DNA of 48,678 bases, from NCBI GenBank assembly GCA_036560485.1, contig DATBRC010000063.1:1-48678 (forward strand), in the 5' to 3' direction. The notes beneath the pieces were generated by a model. The model was given only the letters and a program-made list of their open reading frames with translations. It did no database searches and was not told where the DNA came from. The translations under genes were made by a program, and so were the position numbers. Below are positions 7,158-17,021 of the stretch, piece by piece. The stretch's first letter is position 1, and every line of letters begins with the position of its first letter. The DNA comes from DATBRC01 sp036560485. Lineage in GTDB: Bacteria; Pseudomonadota; Gammaproteobacteria; Burkholderiales; Burkholderiaceae_D.

Positions 7158-8561
7158 ATGGCATTTGTTGAGAAAAAATTGCCGGCCGATGCGCCGATCG
7201 CTGCCAAAGCGTTGAACTGGGTTGACGCACGCTTCCCGTTATCCAAACTGTGGAACGATCAGTGGGGTCAATATTACGCACCGAAGAACTTCAATTTCTG
7301 GTACATCTTCGGCTCGCTTGCGATGCTGGTATTGGTGATCCAAATCGTCACCGGTATTTTCCTCGTGATGCACTACAAACCGGATGCCAATCTGGCATTC
7401 GCATCAGTCGAATACATCATGCGCGATGTGCCTTGGGGCTGGCTGATTCGCTACATGCACTCCACCGGCGCGTCGGCATTCTTCATCATTGTCTACCTGC
7501 ATATGACACGCGGGTTGCTGTACGGGTCGTATCGCAAGCCACGTGAGTTGATCTGGTTGTTCGGCGTCGGCATTTTCCTGTGCCTGATGGGCGAAGCGTT
7601 CTTCGGTTACTTGCTTCCATGGGGCCAGATGTCCTATTGGGGCGCACAAGTTATCGTGAACTTGTTCGGTGCAATTCCTTTCATTGGTCCTGATTTGTCA
7701 TTGTGGATTCGTGGTGACTATGTGGTGTCCGATGCGACGCTAAATCGTTTCTTCTCATTCCATGTGATCGCGATTCCACTTGTGCTGTTGGGCTTGGTGG
7801 TTGCGCACTTGATCGCATTGCACGAAGTGGGTTCCAGCAATCCGGACGGCATTGAGGTAAAAGAAAAGCTCGGCGCTGACGGACATCCGTTGGACTCGAT
7901 CCCTTCGCATCCTTACTACACATTCCATGATCTGTTTGGCGTATCGGTATTCCTAGTGATTTTCAGCGCGATTATTTTCTTCGCTCCGGAAATGGGCGGC
8001 TACTTCCTGGAATATAACAACTTTATCCCGGCCAACCCGTTACAAACGCCTCCGCATATTGCGCCGGTCTGGTACTTCACGCCTTACTACTCGGTTCTGC
8101 GCGCGACAACCTCTCAATTTATGTATGCTCTGATGGCTGCAGTAGCGGGATATGTTGTATTGGTTGCGCTCAAAACCAGATTAAGCAGTTTCATCAAGAT
8201 GATCGTGCTTGCAATAGGTGTAGTTGCTATCGGTTCCATGTTCATTTTCGATGCCAAGTTCTTCGGCGTCGTCTTGATGGGTGTATCCGTAATGATTCTC
8301 GCCGCATTGCCATGGCTTGATCATTCAAAGGTTAAATCGATTCGTTATCGTCCGGATTGGCATAAATATGTTTATATCGTGTTCGGCATTGCTTTCCTGG
8401 TTCTCGGTTATCTGGGCGTATTGCCGCCGACCGCCGGCCGTACTCTGGTAGCGCAGATTTGCACGTTCATCTATTTTGGTTTCTTCGTGTTGATGCCATG
8501 GTGGAGCGCAATGGGTACTTTCAAGCCTGTTCCGGATCGTGTTACGTTCCATCCGCACTAA
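7158..8561 (+). CDS. petB: PetB, cytochrome b subunit of cytochrome bc1
   Basis: The inner-membrane core of complex III, carrying hemes bL and bH and both quinone sites. It is 467 residues, with the usual eight helices plus a C-terminal extension of extra hydrophobic segments after about residue 330 that is common in beta- and gammaproteobacteria. Heme-ligand histidines fall at H101/H115 and H202/H217. The Qo-site ef-loop motif reads PVWY (residues 303-306) rather than the PEWY of mitochondria and Rhodobacter, so the usual glutamate is valine. Middle gene of petABC, 20 bases before petC. Confidence 0.97.
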   Translation: MAFVEKKLPADAPIAAKALNWVDARFPLSKLWNDQWGQYYAPKNFNFWYIFGSLAMLVLVIQIVTGIFLVMHYKPDANLAFASVEYIMRDVPWGWLIRYMHSTGASAFFIIVYLHMTRGLLYGSYRKPRELIWLFGVGIFLCLMGEAFFGYLLPWGQMSYWGAQVIVNLFGAIPFIGPDLSLWIRGDYVVSDATLNRFFSFHVIAIPLVLLGLVVAHLIALHEVGSSNPDGIEVKEKLGADGHPLDSIPSHPYYTFHDLFGVSVFLVIFSAIIFFAPEMGGYFLEYNNFIPANPLQTPPHIAPVWYFTPYYSVLRATTSQFMYALMAAVAGYVVLVALKTRLSSFIKMIVLAIGVVAIGSMFIFDAKFFGVVLMGVSVMILAALPWLDHSKVKSIRYRPDWHKYVYIVFGIAFLVLGYLGVLPPTAGRTLVAQICTFIYFGFFVLMPWWSAMGTFKPVPDRVTFHPH

Positions 8562-8581
8562 GCCGCAAAAGGGATATGAAT

Positions 8582-9346
8582 ATGAACTTGCTAAAAAAAT
8601 TGATTGCGGCGATTGCATTGATGCCTGCTCTGGTATTGGCGAATGAAGGTGGCTTCACACTCGACCATGCACCGGATCGTTCGACAGATGTGGTTGCGTT
8701 GCAAAATGGCGCGAAGATTTTCGTCAATTACTGCTTGAATTGCCATGCGGCGGCATCGATGCGTTACAACCGCTTGCGCGATATCGGCTTGACTGAAGAG
8801 CAGATTAAAAACAATCTGCTTTTTACATCCGACAAGGTCGGCGATTTGATGAAGATATCAATGTCGCCCAGCGATGCGAAAGAATGGTTTGGCAAAGTGC
8901 CGCCGGATTTATCGGTGATTGCTCGTGCCAAATCATCGGAAGCGGGTACAGGCGCAGATTGGCTTTACACTTACCTGCGTACTTTCTACAAGGATGATAC
9001 GCGCCCGACAGGCTGGAATAACATGGTATTCCCGAACGTTGGTATGCCACATGCACTTTGGGAACTGCAAGGTATTCGTGCAGCCAAATTTGTCGATGTA
9101 AAAGAGGAACATGACGAAGGCAAAGTGGAACATAAATTTGCAGGGTTCGAACAAGTCAAGCCAGGCAAACTATCAACGCTTGAGTATGACAATGCTGTAG
9201 CAGACCTCGTCGCGTATTTGAGCTGGATGGCGGAGCCAACACAAACTACGCGCAAGCAATTGGGCGTCTGGGTGTTGCTGTTCCTGGCATTGTTCTCAGT
9301 CCTGGCATGGCGTTTGAACGCATCCTACTGGAAAGAAGTTAAGTAA
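8582..9346 (+). CDS. petC: PetC, cytochrome c1 subunit of cytochrome bc1
   Basis: Accepts electrons from the Rieske centre and hands them to a soluble cytochrome c. The product is about 254 residues: a cleavable signal peptide (MNLLKKLIAAIALMPALVLA), heme-binding CLNCH (C51-H55), the YLRTFY and NVGMPHALW regions that supply the axial methionine face, and a C-terminal membrane helix (VWVLLFLALFSVLAW) that anchors it. Two ATGs, 8576 and 8582, are in frame; 8582 is preferred because the AAAAGGG at 8567-8573 is eight bases from it but only two from 8576. Longer in-frame extensions run into petB and lack a signal peptide. Confidence 0.95.
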   Translation: MNLLKKLIAAIALMPALVLANEGGFTLDHAPDRSTDVVALQNGAKIFVNYCLNCHAAASMRYNRLRDIGLTEEQIKNNLLFTSDKVGDLMKISMSPSDAKEWFGKVPPDLSVIARAKSSEAGTGADWLYTYLRTFYKDDTRPTGWNNMVFPNVGMPHALWELQGIRAAKFVDVKEEHDEGKVEHKFAGFEQVKPGKLSTLEYDNAVADLVAYLSWMAEPTQTTRKQLGVWVLLFLALFSVLAWRLNASYWKEVK

Positions 9347-9379
9347 TTTTTGTGTCCGTATTTTACGGACGTTCATTTC

Positions 9380-9413
9380 GGGGTGAGTCGTAATGCGTCT
9401 CACCCCTTTGTTT
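9380..9413 (+). terminator. Probable Rho-independent terminator after petC
   Basis: Arms GGGGTGAG (9380-9387) and CTCACCCC (9399-9406) pair perfectly and are followed by TTTGTTT. A smaller hairpin, GTCCGTA/TACGGAC (9354-9370), lies just before it. The terminator ends about 17 bases before sspA, so sspA needs either read-through or its own promoter overlapping this site. Confidence 0.65.
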
Positions 9414-9429
9414 CTAAGGAACTATAAAA

Positions 9430-10041
9430 ATGATGGTTCTCTATTCAGGTACAACCTGCCCATTTTCGCAACGCTGCCGTCTCGTTTTGTTCGAGAAGGG
9501 TATGGATTTTGAAGTGCGCGATGTCGACCTGTTCAACAAGCCGGAAGACATTTCGGTCATGAATCCGTATGGTCAAGTGCCGATCTTGGTTGAGCGCGAT
9601 TTGATATTGTATGAATCCAATATCATTAATGAATACATCGATGAGCGTTTCCCGCATCCGCAATTGATGCCGGCAGATCCGTTGATGCGCGCGCGTGCGC
9701 GTTTGATGTTGTTCAATTTTGAAAAAGAATTGTTCATTCACGTTCATACGCTCGAAAATGAAAAAGCCAAGAGCGCGGAAAAGACTCACGAGAAGGCGCG
9801 CACAGAAATTCGCGATCGCCTGACGACACTGGCGCCGCTATTCTTGAAAAACAAATACATGCTCGGCGATGAATTCTCGATGCTGGATGTGGCGATTGCG
9901 CCATTGCTTTGGCGTCTCGATCATTACGGCGTGGAGCTTTCCAAGACCGCTGCGCCATTGATGAAATATGCGGAACGTATTTTCTCGCGCCCTGCCTATA
10001 TCGAAGCGTTGACTCCATCCGAGAAAGTGATGCGTCGTTAG
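9430..10041 (+). CDS. sspA: SspA, stringent starvation protein A
   Basis: An RNA-polymerase-associated regulator with the glutathione S-transferase fold but no transferase activity in characterised homologues; in Escherichia coli it helps acid tolerance and late phage gene expression. The product is 203 residues. The N-terminal thioredoxin-like domain has SGTTCPFSQRCRLVLFEKGM and the NPYGQVPILVERD turn, and the helical C-terminal domain carries FSMLDVAIAPLLWRLDHYG. AAGGAAC precedes two adjacent ATGs (9430 and 9433); I kept the first. It sits between petABC and sspB, an arrangement typical of betaproteobacteria. Confidence 0.95.
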   Translation: MMVLYSGTTCPFSQRCRLVLFEKGMDFEVRDVDLFNKPEDISVMNPYGQVPILVERDLILYESNIINEYIDERFPHPQLMPADPLMRARARLMLFNFEKELFIHVHTLENEKAKSAEKTHEKARTEIRDRLTTLAPLFLKNKYMLGDEFSMLDVAIAPLLWRLDHYGVELSKTAAPLMKYAERIFSRPAYIEALTPSEKVMRR

Positions 10042-10167
10042 GACAGGATTTTCGTCATGCTATTCTGTTGCATGGATTTTATTTGGCGGAACGATTTGTC
10101 TTTCCGCAGGTCATAAGTCCCTATGCCGCGATAGCGTGACGAAAAGAATATTCCTACATCACTAATC

Positions 10168-10668
10168 ATGTCCGAAATTTCCACCAAACCCTACATGCTG
10201 CGCGCCATTTACGAATGGTGCACTGACAATGGCTATACGCCCTATCTTGCCGTCAAGGTAGATGGTCAGACGCGTGTGCCGACGCAATTCGTCAAGAATG
10301 GGGAAATCGTACTCAACATCAGCTTTGAGGCGACAAGCGGATTGAAGATGGAAAACGACAGCATTCATTTCAATGCGCGTTTTGGCGGCGTATCACGAGA
10401 AATTTTCGTGCCGGTTGCAAACGTGGTTGCGATATATGCTCGGGAGAATGGACAAGGCATGGCATTCGATGTGCCGAAATCGACGAGTGAGGATTTATTT
10501 GAAGAGCAAGGTAGTGACTCGAAGGAAACAACCGCGCCTTCGCCTTCATTAACGGCTGTCGTATCGACACAGAACGAAAAAAACGCAGATCCATTGACTA
10601 CCTCTCCAGACGACAGTCCGCAGCCTCCGAAAAAAGGTGGCCGCCCTACGCTGACTCGCATTAAATAA
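10168..10668 (+). CDS. sspB: SspB, ClpXP specificity-enhancing factor
   Basis: An adaptor that delivers SsrA-tagged and some other proteins to ClpXP. The 166-residue product has the structured substrate-binding domain (residues 1 to about 110: KPYMLRAIYEWCTDNGYTP, then FEATSGLKMEND and the FGG loop), a long flexible Ser/Thr/Pro-rich linker, and a C-terminal KKGGRPTLTRIK tail. That tail matches the ClpX-binding motif at the end of E. coli SspB (GGRPALRVVK type). The 126-base gap from sspA contains a small hairpin (GCGGAA/TTCCGC) but no clear terminator. The tRNA-Thr promoter lies in the last codons of this gene. Confidence 0.95.
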   Translation: MSEISTKPYMLRAIYEWCTDNGYTPYLAVKVDGQTRVPTQFVKNGEIVLNISFEATSGLKMENDSIHFNARFGGVSREIFVPVANVVAIYARENGQGMAFDVPKSTSEDLFEEQGSDSKETTAPSPSLTAVVSTQNEKNADPLTTSPDDSPQPPKKGGRPTLTRIK

Positions 10669-10679
10669 TAAAGTACAAT
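10651..10679 (+). promoter_or_regulatory. Putative promoter of tRNA-Thr
   Basis: CTGACT (10651-10656) and TACAAT (10674-10679) are 17 bases apart, giving four of six and five of six matches to the sigma-70 boxes. The -35 lies inside the sspB 3' end and the -10 just after its stop. Initiation near 10686 would leave an 11-base 5' leader before the tRNA. Confidence 0.5.
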
Positions 10680-10696
10680 ATCGATCTTTCAGTTTC

Positions 10697-10772
<76 letters not shown>

Positions 10773-10804
10773 TAGTTTGTTTTAAGTAGTCCGAAGAAGT
10801 ACAG

Positions 10805-10842
10805 AAACCCGCATTTCTCCCTATGAGACTGCGGGTTTTTTC
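10805..10842 (+). terminator. Rho-independent terminator after tRNA-Thr
   Basis: AAACCCGCA (10805-10813) pairs with TGCGGGTTT (10830-10838), and the T-run continues to 10841. It lies 33 bases after the tRNA and probably ends the tRNA or the sspA-sspB-tRNA transcript. Confidence 0.8.
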
Positions 10843-11182
10843 ATTCCAAGACGGTTTTTAATGGTCATGGACATCCAAAGTTTTTAGGGGCTTGTTTAGG
10901 TGCATGTCCTCAAAAAAAGAGAATGCCCCTTAAATGTCGCGAATCGTTCCAAGAGGGTTTTTGGCTTCTTGATATTCGGAAATTCGAGAGCCATGCGTGG
11001 AATGTATCGCTATAACTTATTCAGCAAATCAATTATTATCAATCGGCTCGCATGGCACATCATGTGTAATAAGAGAACCGCATTTTTGCAGCAATGCGTC
11101 CAACAGTTTGGCGAAGTCGTATCTTGACCGAAGTTGGGGCGATATTTTTTATGTTCTGTTTTTGGAGTGCCCACAAATAACA
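10843..11182 (+). other. Gene-free stretch, nothing recognised
   Basis: About 340 bases between two terminators. Short open frames here begin in unlikely places, lack ribosome binding sites and resemble no protein I know. No repeat, tRNA fragment or attachment-site duplication was found. Confidence 0.4.
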
Positions 11183-11202
11183 AACCCCGCCGAAGCGGGG
11201 TT
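11183..11202 (-). terminator. Terminator of the PEP-CTERM gene
   Basis: A perfect hairpin with eight-base arms AACCCCGC and GCGGGGTT around a TTCG tetraloop when read on the minus strand, 19 bases past the PEP-CTERM stop. It is followed on that strand by TGTTATTTGT, a loose T-rich tail. The UUCG loop and GC-rich stem make it very stable. Confidence 0.75.
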
Positions 11203-11221
11203 GTGTCGAAACGGCTAATTA

Positions 11222-11827
11222 TTATTGCTTACGGCGACGTGCAGCAGCAAAGCCAAAGAGGCCAAGACCGAGCAAAGCGAGAGTTGCTGGCTCAGGTACT
11301 GTTTCATTCACCCTAAGGTCATCCATGGCAAATTGAGTCCCACTTCCAGCAGTGTACCCATGAGCTGTGCCACCGAATGATGTGAAGTCTACAGAAGCAA
11401 GGTTGCTCCAGCCAAAAACTTCCAGGGATGGACCTGATGTATTAACGATAAAGTCTTTTATCAAAGTCTGGTTACTAAGGGTGGTGCCAACAACATGGAC
11501 GTTCAGTCCATCATTCCATGCCGCAGTAAAGAAAGCATCATCTAAACTAAATCCGGAGTTACTGCTAGTAATGGCTAGAGTACCATTGCCATTAAAGGCA
11601 ATGTTATTCCCGGATACATTTGCGTTTTGATATCCTGATACAGGTGAGGTTGTAGTGTTGTCTACATAAAAGTTATTCCAGTTTAATCCCTGATACCCGT
11701 TTGCAATGGGCGCAAAGGTGGTTGGGCTGAGGTCATCAAAATTGATAACCGTAGCAGACGCCATAAACGGAACCATGCTTGAAATGGTTAAAAATGCCGC
11801 CAATAAAGTTTTTCTAATATTTATCAT
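11222..11827 (-). CDS. PEP-CTERM sorted surface/extracellular protein
   Basis: A 201-residue exported protein. Residues 1-25 are a signal peptide (KTLLAAFLTISSMVPFMASA). The body is rich in Asn, Ser, Thr and Gly and low in charge, with a beta-sandwich look and no catalytic motif that I recognise. The C-terminus is a classic sorting signal: VPEP, a hydrophobic helix (ATLALLGLGLFGFAA) and a basic RRRKQ end. In PEP-CTERM systems an exosortase (EpsH/XrtA) cuts and processes such proteins, usually linked to exopolysaccharide or floc formation; no exosortase gene is in this window. The gene stands alone between its own sigma-54 promoter and terminator. Confidence 0.9.
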   Translation of the reverse strand: MINIRKTLLAAFLTISSMVPFMASATVINFDDLSPTTFAPIANGYQGLNWNNFYVDNTTTSPVSGYQNANVSGNNIAFNGNGTLAITSSNSGFSLDDAFFTAAWNDGLNVHVVGTTLSNQTLIKDFIVNTSGPSLEVFGWSNLASVDFTSFGGTAHGYTAGSGTQFAMDDLRVNETVPEPATLALLGLGLFGFAAARRRKQ

Positions 11828-11876
11828 GTTGGTTTATCCTGGAAACTATTTAGGGTAAGAGTGGAAGTTGTATAAA

Positions 11877-11892
11877 AGCAAATATTATGCCA
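11877..11892 (-). promoter_or_regulatory. Sigma-54 (RpoN) promoter of the PEP-CTERM gene
   Basis: On the minus strand the sequence TGGCAT-AATAT-TTGCT matches the sigma-54 -24/-12 consensus TGGCAC-N5-TTGC at all positions but one, with exact GG-to-GC spacing. Transcription would start near 11866, giving a leader of about 39 bases that contains AGGA ahead of the ATG at 11827. RpoN control of PEP-CTERM genes, through the PrsK/PrsR two-component pair, is known in floc-forming betaproteobacteria. Confidence 0.8.
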
Positions 11893-12180
11893 GTAGTAAA
11901 TCTCTATATTTTTCAGTTGGTTACGGAAAACGAAGTAATGGATTGTAATTTTTTTCGACATCGCCCCCTCTTTTAAAGGCAAAGATAAACAGAATAGCCT
12001 TGCACCATAGCGTGGATGGCAGGCTGCTTCACAGGATGCGCGTGTTGCCTTTGAGGCGAACAGATTGATCAAGAAAATGTTTAAGGAGGGGCGTTTTGGT
12101 ATATGAAGTGCTCTTATAAAACGCAGATCGTTTTATGCTGGTTTTGAAAGATAATTGGACGACGGTAGTCCGATTAAAAA
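11893..12180 (-). other. Upstream region of the PEP-CTERM gene
   Basis: About 290 bases with no credible gene. It is where enhancer sites for a sigma-54 activator such as PrsR would be expected, but I could not identify a convincing repeated binding motif by eye. Confidence 0.35.
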
Positions 12181-12203
12181 AGCCCAACTTGCAAAGTTGG
12201 GCT
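12181..12203 (-). terminator. Terminator of the ImmA/IrrE-like gene
   Basis: Perfect ten-base arms AGCCCAACTT (12181-12190) and AAGTTGGGCT (12194-12203) with a three-base loop. On the minus strand the right side continues into a run of six T (A-run at 12175-12180 on the plus strand), so it terminates the minus-strand gene ending at 12284. The plus-strand side has only four T. Confidence 0.8.
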
Positions 12204-12283
12204 TTTGGGTTTTATGCTTCCATTCAGATACCGCATGAACATTGTCGCTAAAGCTATATATGCGCTGTAGTGAGTGTGCAAAT

Positions 12284-12784
12284 CTAAGCGCAAAGTCGCG
12301 TATCGGCAATTCTGATGCGCATCAGTTCAACTGGTACCCCAAAGTGTCGAGCCATCACTTCGTCCGATGCGCCCTCACTCTCAAGCCGATGGATTTCATC
12401 TTCCGGCATCAAAAGCTCCTGGCTAAATCGATGGGCAAACACCTCTTTTGGATCAGTGCTTGAATGTTCATCACGTAGCGCAAGATGCTTGTAAAAATCA
12501 TCTTGATGCAATTGGTGCTCTGCAAAGTGTCCTATTTTATGTGCACAGTTAAAGCGTTTATGACCTTGATCATCCGATTGATTAATGATGATCACCGGAT
12601 CTTTGTACTGATCTTTCACAAGGGAACCTAGTACGGCTTCAGGCAGCTCTGTTTCAATGACTGTCACACCGAGTTTGCCGGCAATCCATGCCGGATCGAC
12701 TGGAAAACCGCGGTCTATCCACACAGTCTGGAGCAAGCTATGAGCGGATCTGCGCGCGTACATTGCGGCGGTTGCTGCGTTCAT
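12284..12784 (-). CDS. ImmA/IrrE-like protein with altered catalytic motif
   Basis: A 166-residue cytosolic protein with the ImmA/IrrE metallopeptidase layout (PF06114 type): an N-terminal helical part, PVIIINQSDDQGHKRFNCAH, and the downstream third-ligand helix KEVFAHRFSQELLMP. The zinc-site histidines H82 and H86 and third ligand E114 are kept, but the catalytic glutamate of HExxH is lysine: AHKIGHF, with codon AAA where GAA is expected, a one-base difference. Proteolysis is therefore doubtful. The C-terminal SDEVMARHFGVPVELMRIRI is typical of the family. Such proteins usually sit beside an XRE repressor that they cleave; none is adjacent. AGGAG lies eight bases before the ATG. Confidence 0.8.
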   Translation of the reverse strand: MNAATAAMYARRSAHSLLQTVWIDRGFPVDPAWIAGKLGVTVIETELPEAVLGSLVKDQYKDPVIIINQSDDQGHKRFNCAHKIGHFAEHQLHQDDFYKHLALRDEHSSTDPKEVFAHRFSQELLMPEDEIHRLESEGASDEVMARHFGVPVELMRIRIADTRLCA

Positions 12785-12845
12785 ATTCAGTTCTCCTATT
12801 GGATGATTGAATTGATAGGCCTAGAAAATTTAGTTTCTGTTGGAC

Positions 12846-12902
12846 AATATAAAAACTCCGATGCTATAAGTCAACCTATATTTCCAAATGGAAATTTGTC
12901 AA
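12846..12902 (-). promoter_or_regulatory. Tandem promoters and operator-like repeat before the ImmA-like gene
   Basis: On the minus strand, P1 is TTGACA (12902-12897), 16 bases, TATAGG (12880-12875). P2 begins at once: TTGACT (12874-12869), 17 bases, TATATT (12851-12846), 62 bases before the gene. The P1 spacer holds an inverted repeat, ATTTCC-ATTT-GGAAAT (12895-12880), a placement typical of repressor operators. The binding protein is unknown. Confidence 0.65.
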
Positions 12903-13020
12903 TTAAGAATAAGGTAAGACAGTGAAAACATGGGATTTAGAGCAAGTCCATAAATGAGGGGACTGCAGGAAGAGTGAGTACTATCTTTAAATTGGTGCCA
13001 CAAGTTTCCGAGGGAATTAA

Positions 13021-13662
13021 TCAAGCAGATTGATTGTTGGATTTTATCCCGTTCCATCTAGGCGTAAGCGCATGTGGAATGGCAAAAAGATCGAGTACAC
13101 GGCCAACCGTGTGATTGACCATTTCTTCGATATTTTGCGGATGATGATAAAAGCTGGGGAGGGGTGGGAAGATAATTCCGCCCATTTCGGTAACAGCGGT
13201 CATGTTGCGCAGATGGGCCAGGTTGAAAGGTGTTTCCCTGACCATCAATACCAAGCGACGTCGCTCTTTTAACACGACGTCAGCAGCGCGGCTGATCAAG
13301 TTCTCCGACAAGCCGTGCGCGATCGAGGCAAGCGTTTTCATCGAACAGGGCGCCACGATCATGCCATCTGATTGGAAAGAACCGCTTGCAATCGATGCGC
13401 CGATTTCGCGCACATTATGTACGACATCGGCCAATGACTCGACGTCCTTGCGGTTCATTTCAAGTTCCTGGTACAGCGTTTGGACGCCGGCATCAGAGAC
13501 CAACAAATGGGTTTCAATGTCCGGCATTGCTTGCAAAACCTGAAGCAGGCGTACGCCATAGATTGCACCAGTCGCACCGGTGATTGCGACGATCAGGTGT
13601 TTTGGCTGTTGAGGTGACATGCCGCTATTTGGCAGACTGGGGCGCACGATGGGGTTGTTCAT
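13021..13662 (-). CDS. ubiX: UbiX, flavin prenyltransferase
   Basis: Makes prenylated FMN from FMN and dimethylallyl phosphate, the cofactor required by the UbiD decarboxylase in ubiquinone synthesis. The protein is 213 residues from ATG 13662; an upstream in-frame GTG at 13671 is less likely because an AGG lies eight bases before 13662. After a short variable N-terminus the flavin-binding fold starts at HLIVAITGATGAIYGVRLLQ. GSFQSDGMIVAPCSMKTLASIAHG and LVLMVRETPFNLAHLRNM are the conserved phosphate- and prenyl-binding segments. It follows grxD on the same strand after 47 bases. Confidence 0.95.
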   Translation of the reverse strand: MNNPIVRPSLPNSGMSPQQPKHLIVAITGATGAIYGVRLLQVLQAMPDIETHLLVSDAGVQTLYQELEMNRKDVESLADVVHNVREIGASIASGSFQSDGMIVAPCSMKTLASIAHGLSENLISRAADVVLKERRRLVLMVRETPFNLAHLRNMTAVTEMGGIIFPPLPSFYHHPQNIEEMVNHTVGRVLDLFAIPHALTPRWNGIKSNNQSA

Positions 13663-13709
13663 GGTAAGCACCTACTCTGCCTGGAAGGCACGGAAGTAAA
13701 TGAAGTGGG

Positions 13710-14021
13710 TTATGCCTTAAGCAGTGCCTGCAACTCGCCGGATTCAAACATCTCGCTCATGATATCGGAGCCGCCGACGAATTCACCTTTTACATACAGC
13801 TGTGGAATAGTCGGCCAGTTGGAAAATTCCTTGATGCCTTGGCGCACTTCAGCATCATCCAGCACGTTGATGGTGACGATGTTTTCAACACCGCTCGCCT
13901 TCAACAATTGGATAGCGCGGCCGGAAAAACCGCACTGCGGAAACTGCGCAGTTCCCTTCATAAACAACACGACCGGATTTTGCGTCACGGTATCTTTGAT
14001 CCAGGCTTGTACGTCACTCAT
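13710..14021 (-). CDS. grxD: GrxD, monothiol glutaredoxin (Grx4 type)
   Basis: A 103-residue CGFS glutaredoxin that binds a [2Fe-2S] cluster with glutathione and delivers it to target proteins. The active site QCGFSGRA has the single functional cysteine C30 with S33 replacing the second cysteine. The WPTIPQLYVKGEFVGGSDI stretch holds the cis-proline and glutathione-binding residues. It sits between tex and ubiX on the minus strand. In many Burkholderiales grxD-ubiX follows hemA-prfA-prmC directly; here prmC is about 11 kb away, with tex and an accessory block between. Confidence 0.95.
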   Translation of the reverse strand: MSDVQAWIKDTVTQNPVVLFMKGTAQFPQCGFSGRAIQLLKASGVENIVTINVLDDAEVRQGIKEFSNWPTIPQLYVKGEFVGGSDIMSEMFESGELQALLKA

Positions 14022-14106
14022 TGCAACCTCACTGTAATAGATACGCCATTATAAGAAAAATGGTCAAATCCTGCTCGTATCTGAATATCTATGGTTGATT
14101 TGCCAA

Positions 14107-16452
<2,346 letters not shown>

Positions 16453-17021
16453 GGGTAATTTACGTAAGAGAAATCAAGCAGCAGATGATACGCAATTTGG
16501 GCAAATGCGCCAGTCTTGACAGTGCAAAAAAACGTAAGAGGAAATCGAGGCTTTTACATTAATAAATGAATTGTCGGCAAGGATGTTGGCATGTTGAAAA
16601 TATGATTTCTGATCAATAGATGATTTTAAACCTGCTTGTCTGTACGCGAAGCTTGATGAAGGCGTTCATTTGAAATCGTACTCGAAATCTTTTCAAGCAC
16701 GGCGTTTAATGGATCAATTTAGGGAATCATATTTCTGACCGCAGGCACTGATAGAAATTTATCGAGTTGAAGTGAATGTTGTATCAATATTTTGTAACTA
16801 CAAGTTAATAATTGCGTGGTCTGCTGAGCTGAGTAAATCTGAGTTATTGATGCGCTTTTTTTATCGCGGATAAATCACTTCTTAGAATTGATCAAATTTT
16901 GCAACGGAAATAATATTTGTGCACATATATTTCTTGTTATAAATAATTTCGACTGTTAATCTTAAATCGCAACAACGACTTCTTTAGTAAGCGAGACAAC
17001 ATCAAAAGAGAAAGAGAAATC
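16453..17021 (+). other. AT-rich intergenic region between divergent tex and the accessory block
   Basis: About 570 bases, distinctly more A/T-rich than its surroundings, with no plausible gene. It must hold the tex promoter on one side and that of the exported protein at 17022 on the other. Weak candidates for the latter are TTGATC-17-TAATAT around 16890-16920 and TATAAA at 16938; neither is convincing. Confidence 0.4.

Noticed and set aside
10900..11127. Possible 75-residue protein after tRNA-Thr
   Set aside because: No ribosome binding site, no family resemblance, and it lies between two terminators without a promoter.
11824..12072. Possible 82-residue protein overlapping the PEP-CTERM start
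   Set aside because: It crosses the sigma-54 promoter and leader of the PEP-CTERM gene and shows no protein-like pattern.
10773..13020. Genomic island inserted at the tRNA-Thr 3' end
   Set aside because: The accessory genes follow the tRNA, but I found no repeat of the tRNA 3' end at the far side, no integrase and no mobility gene.
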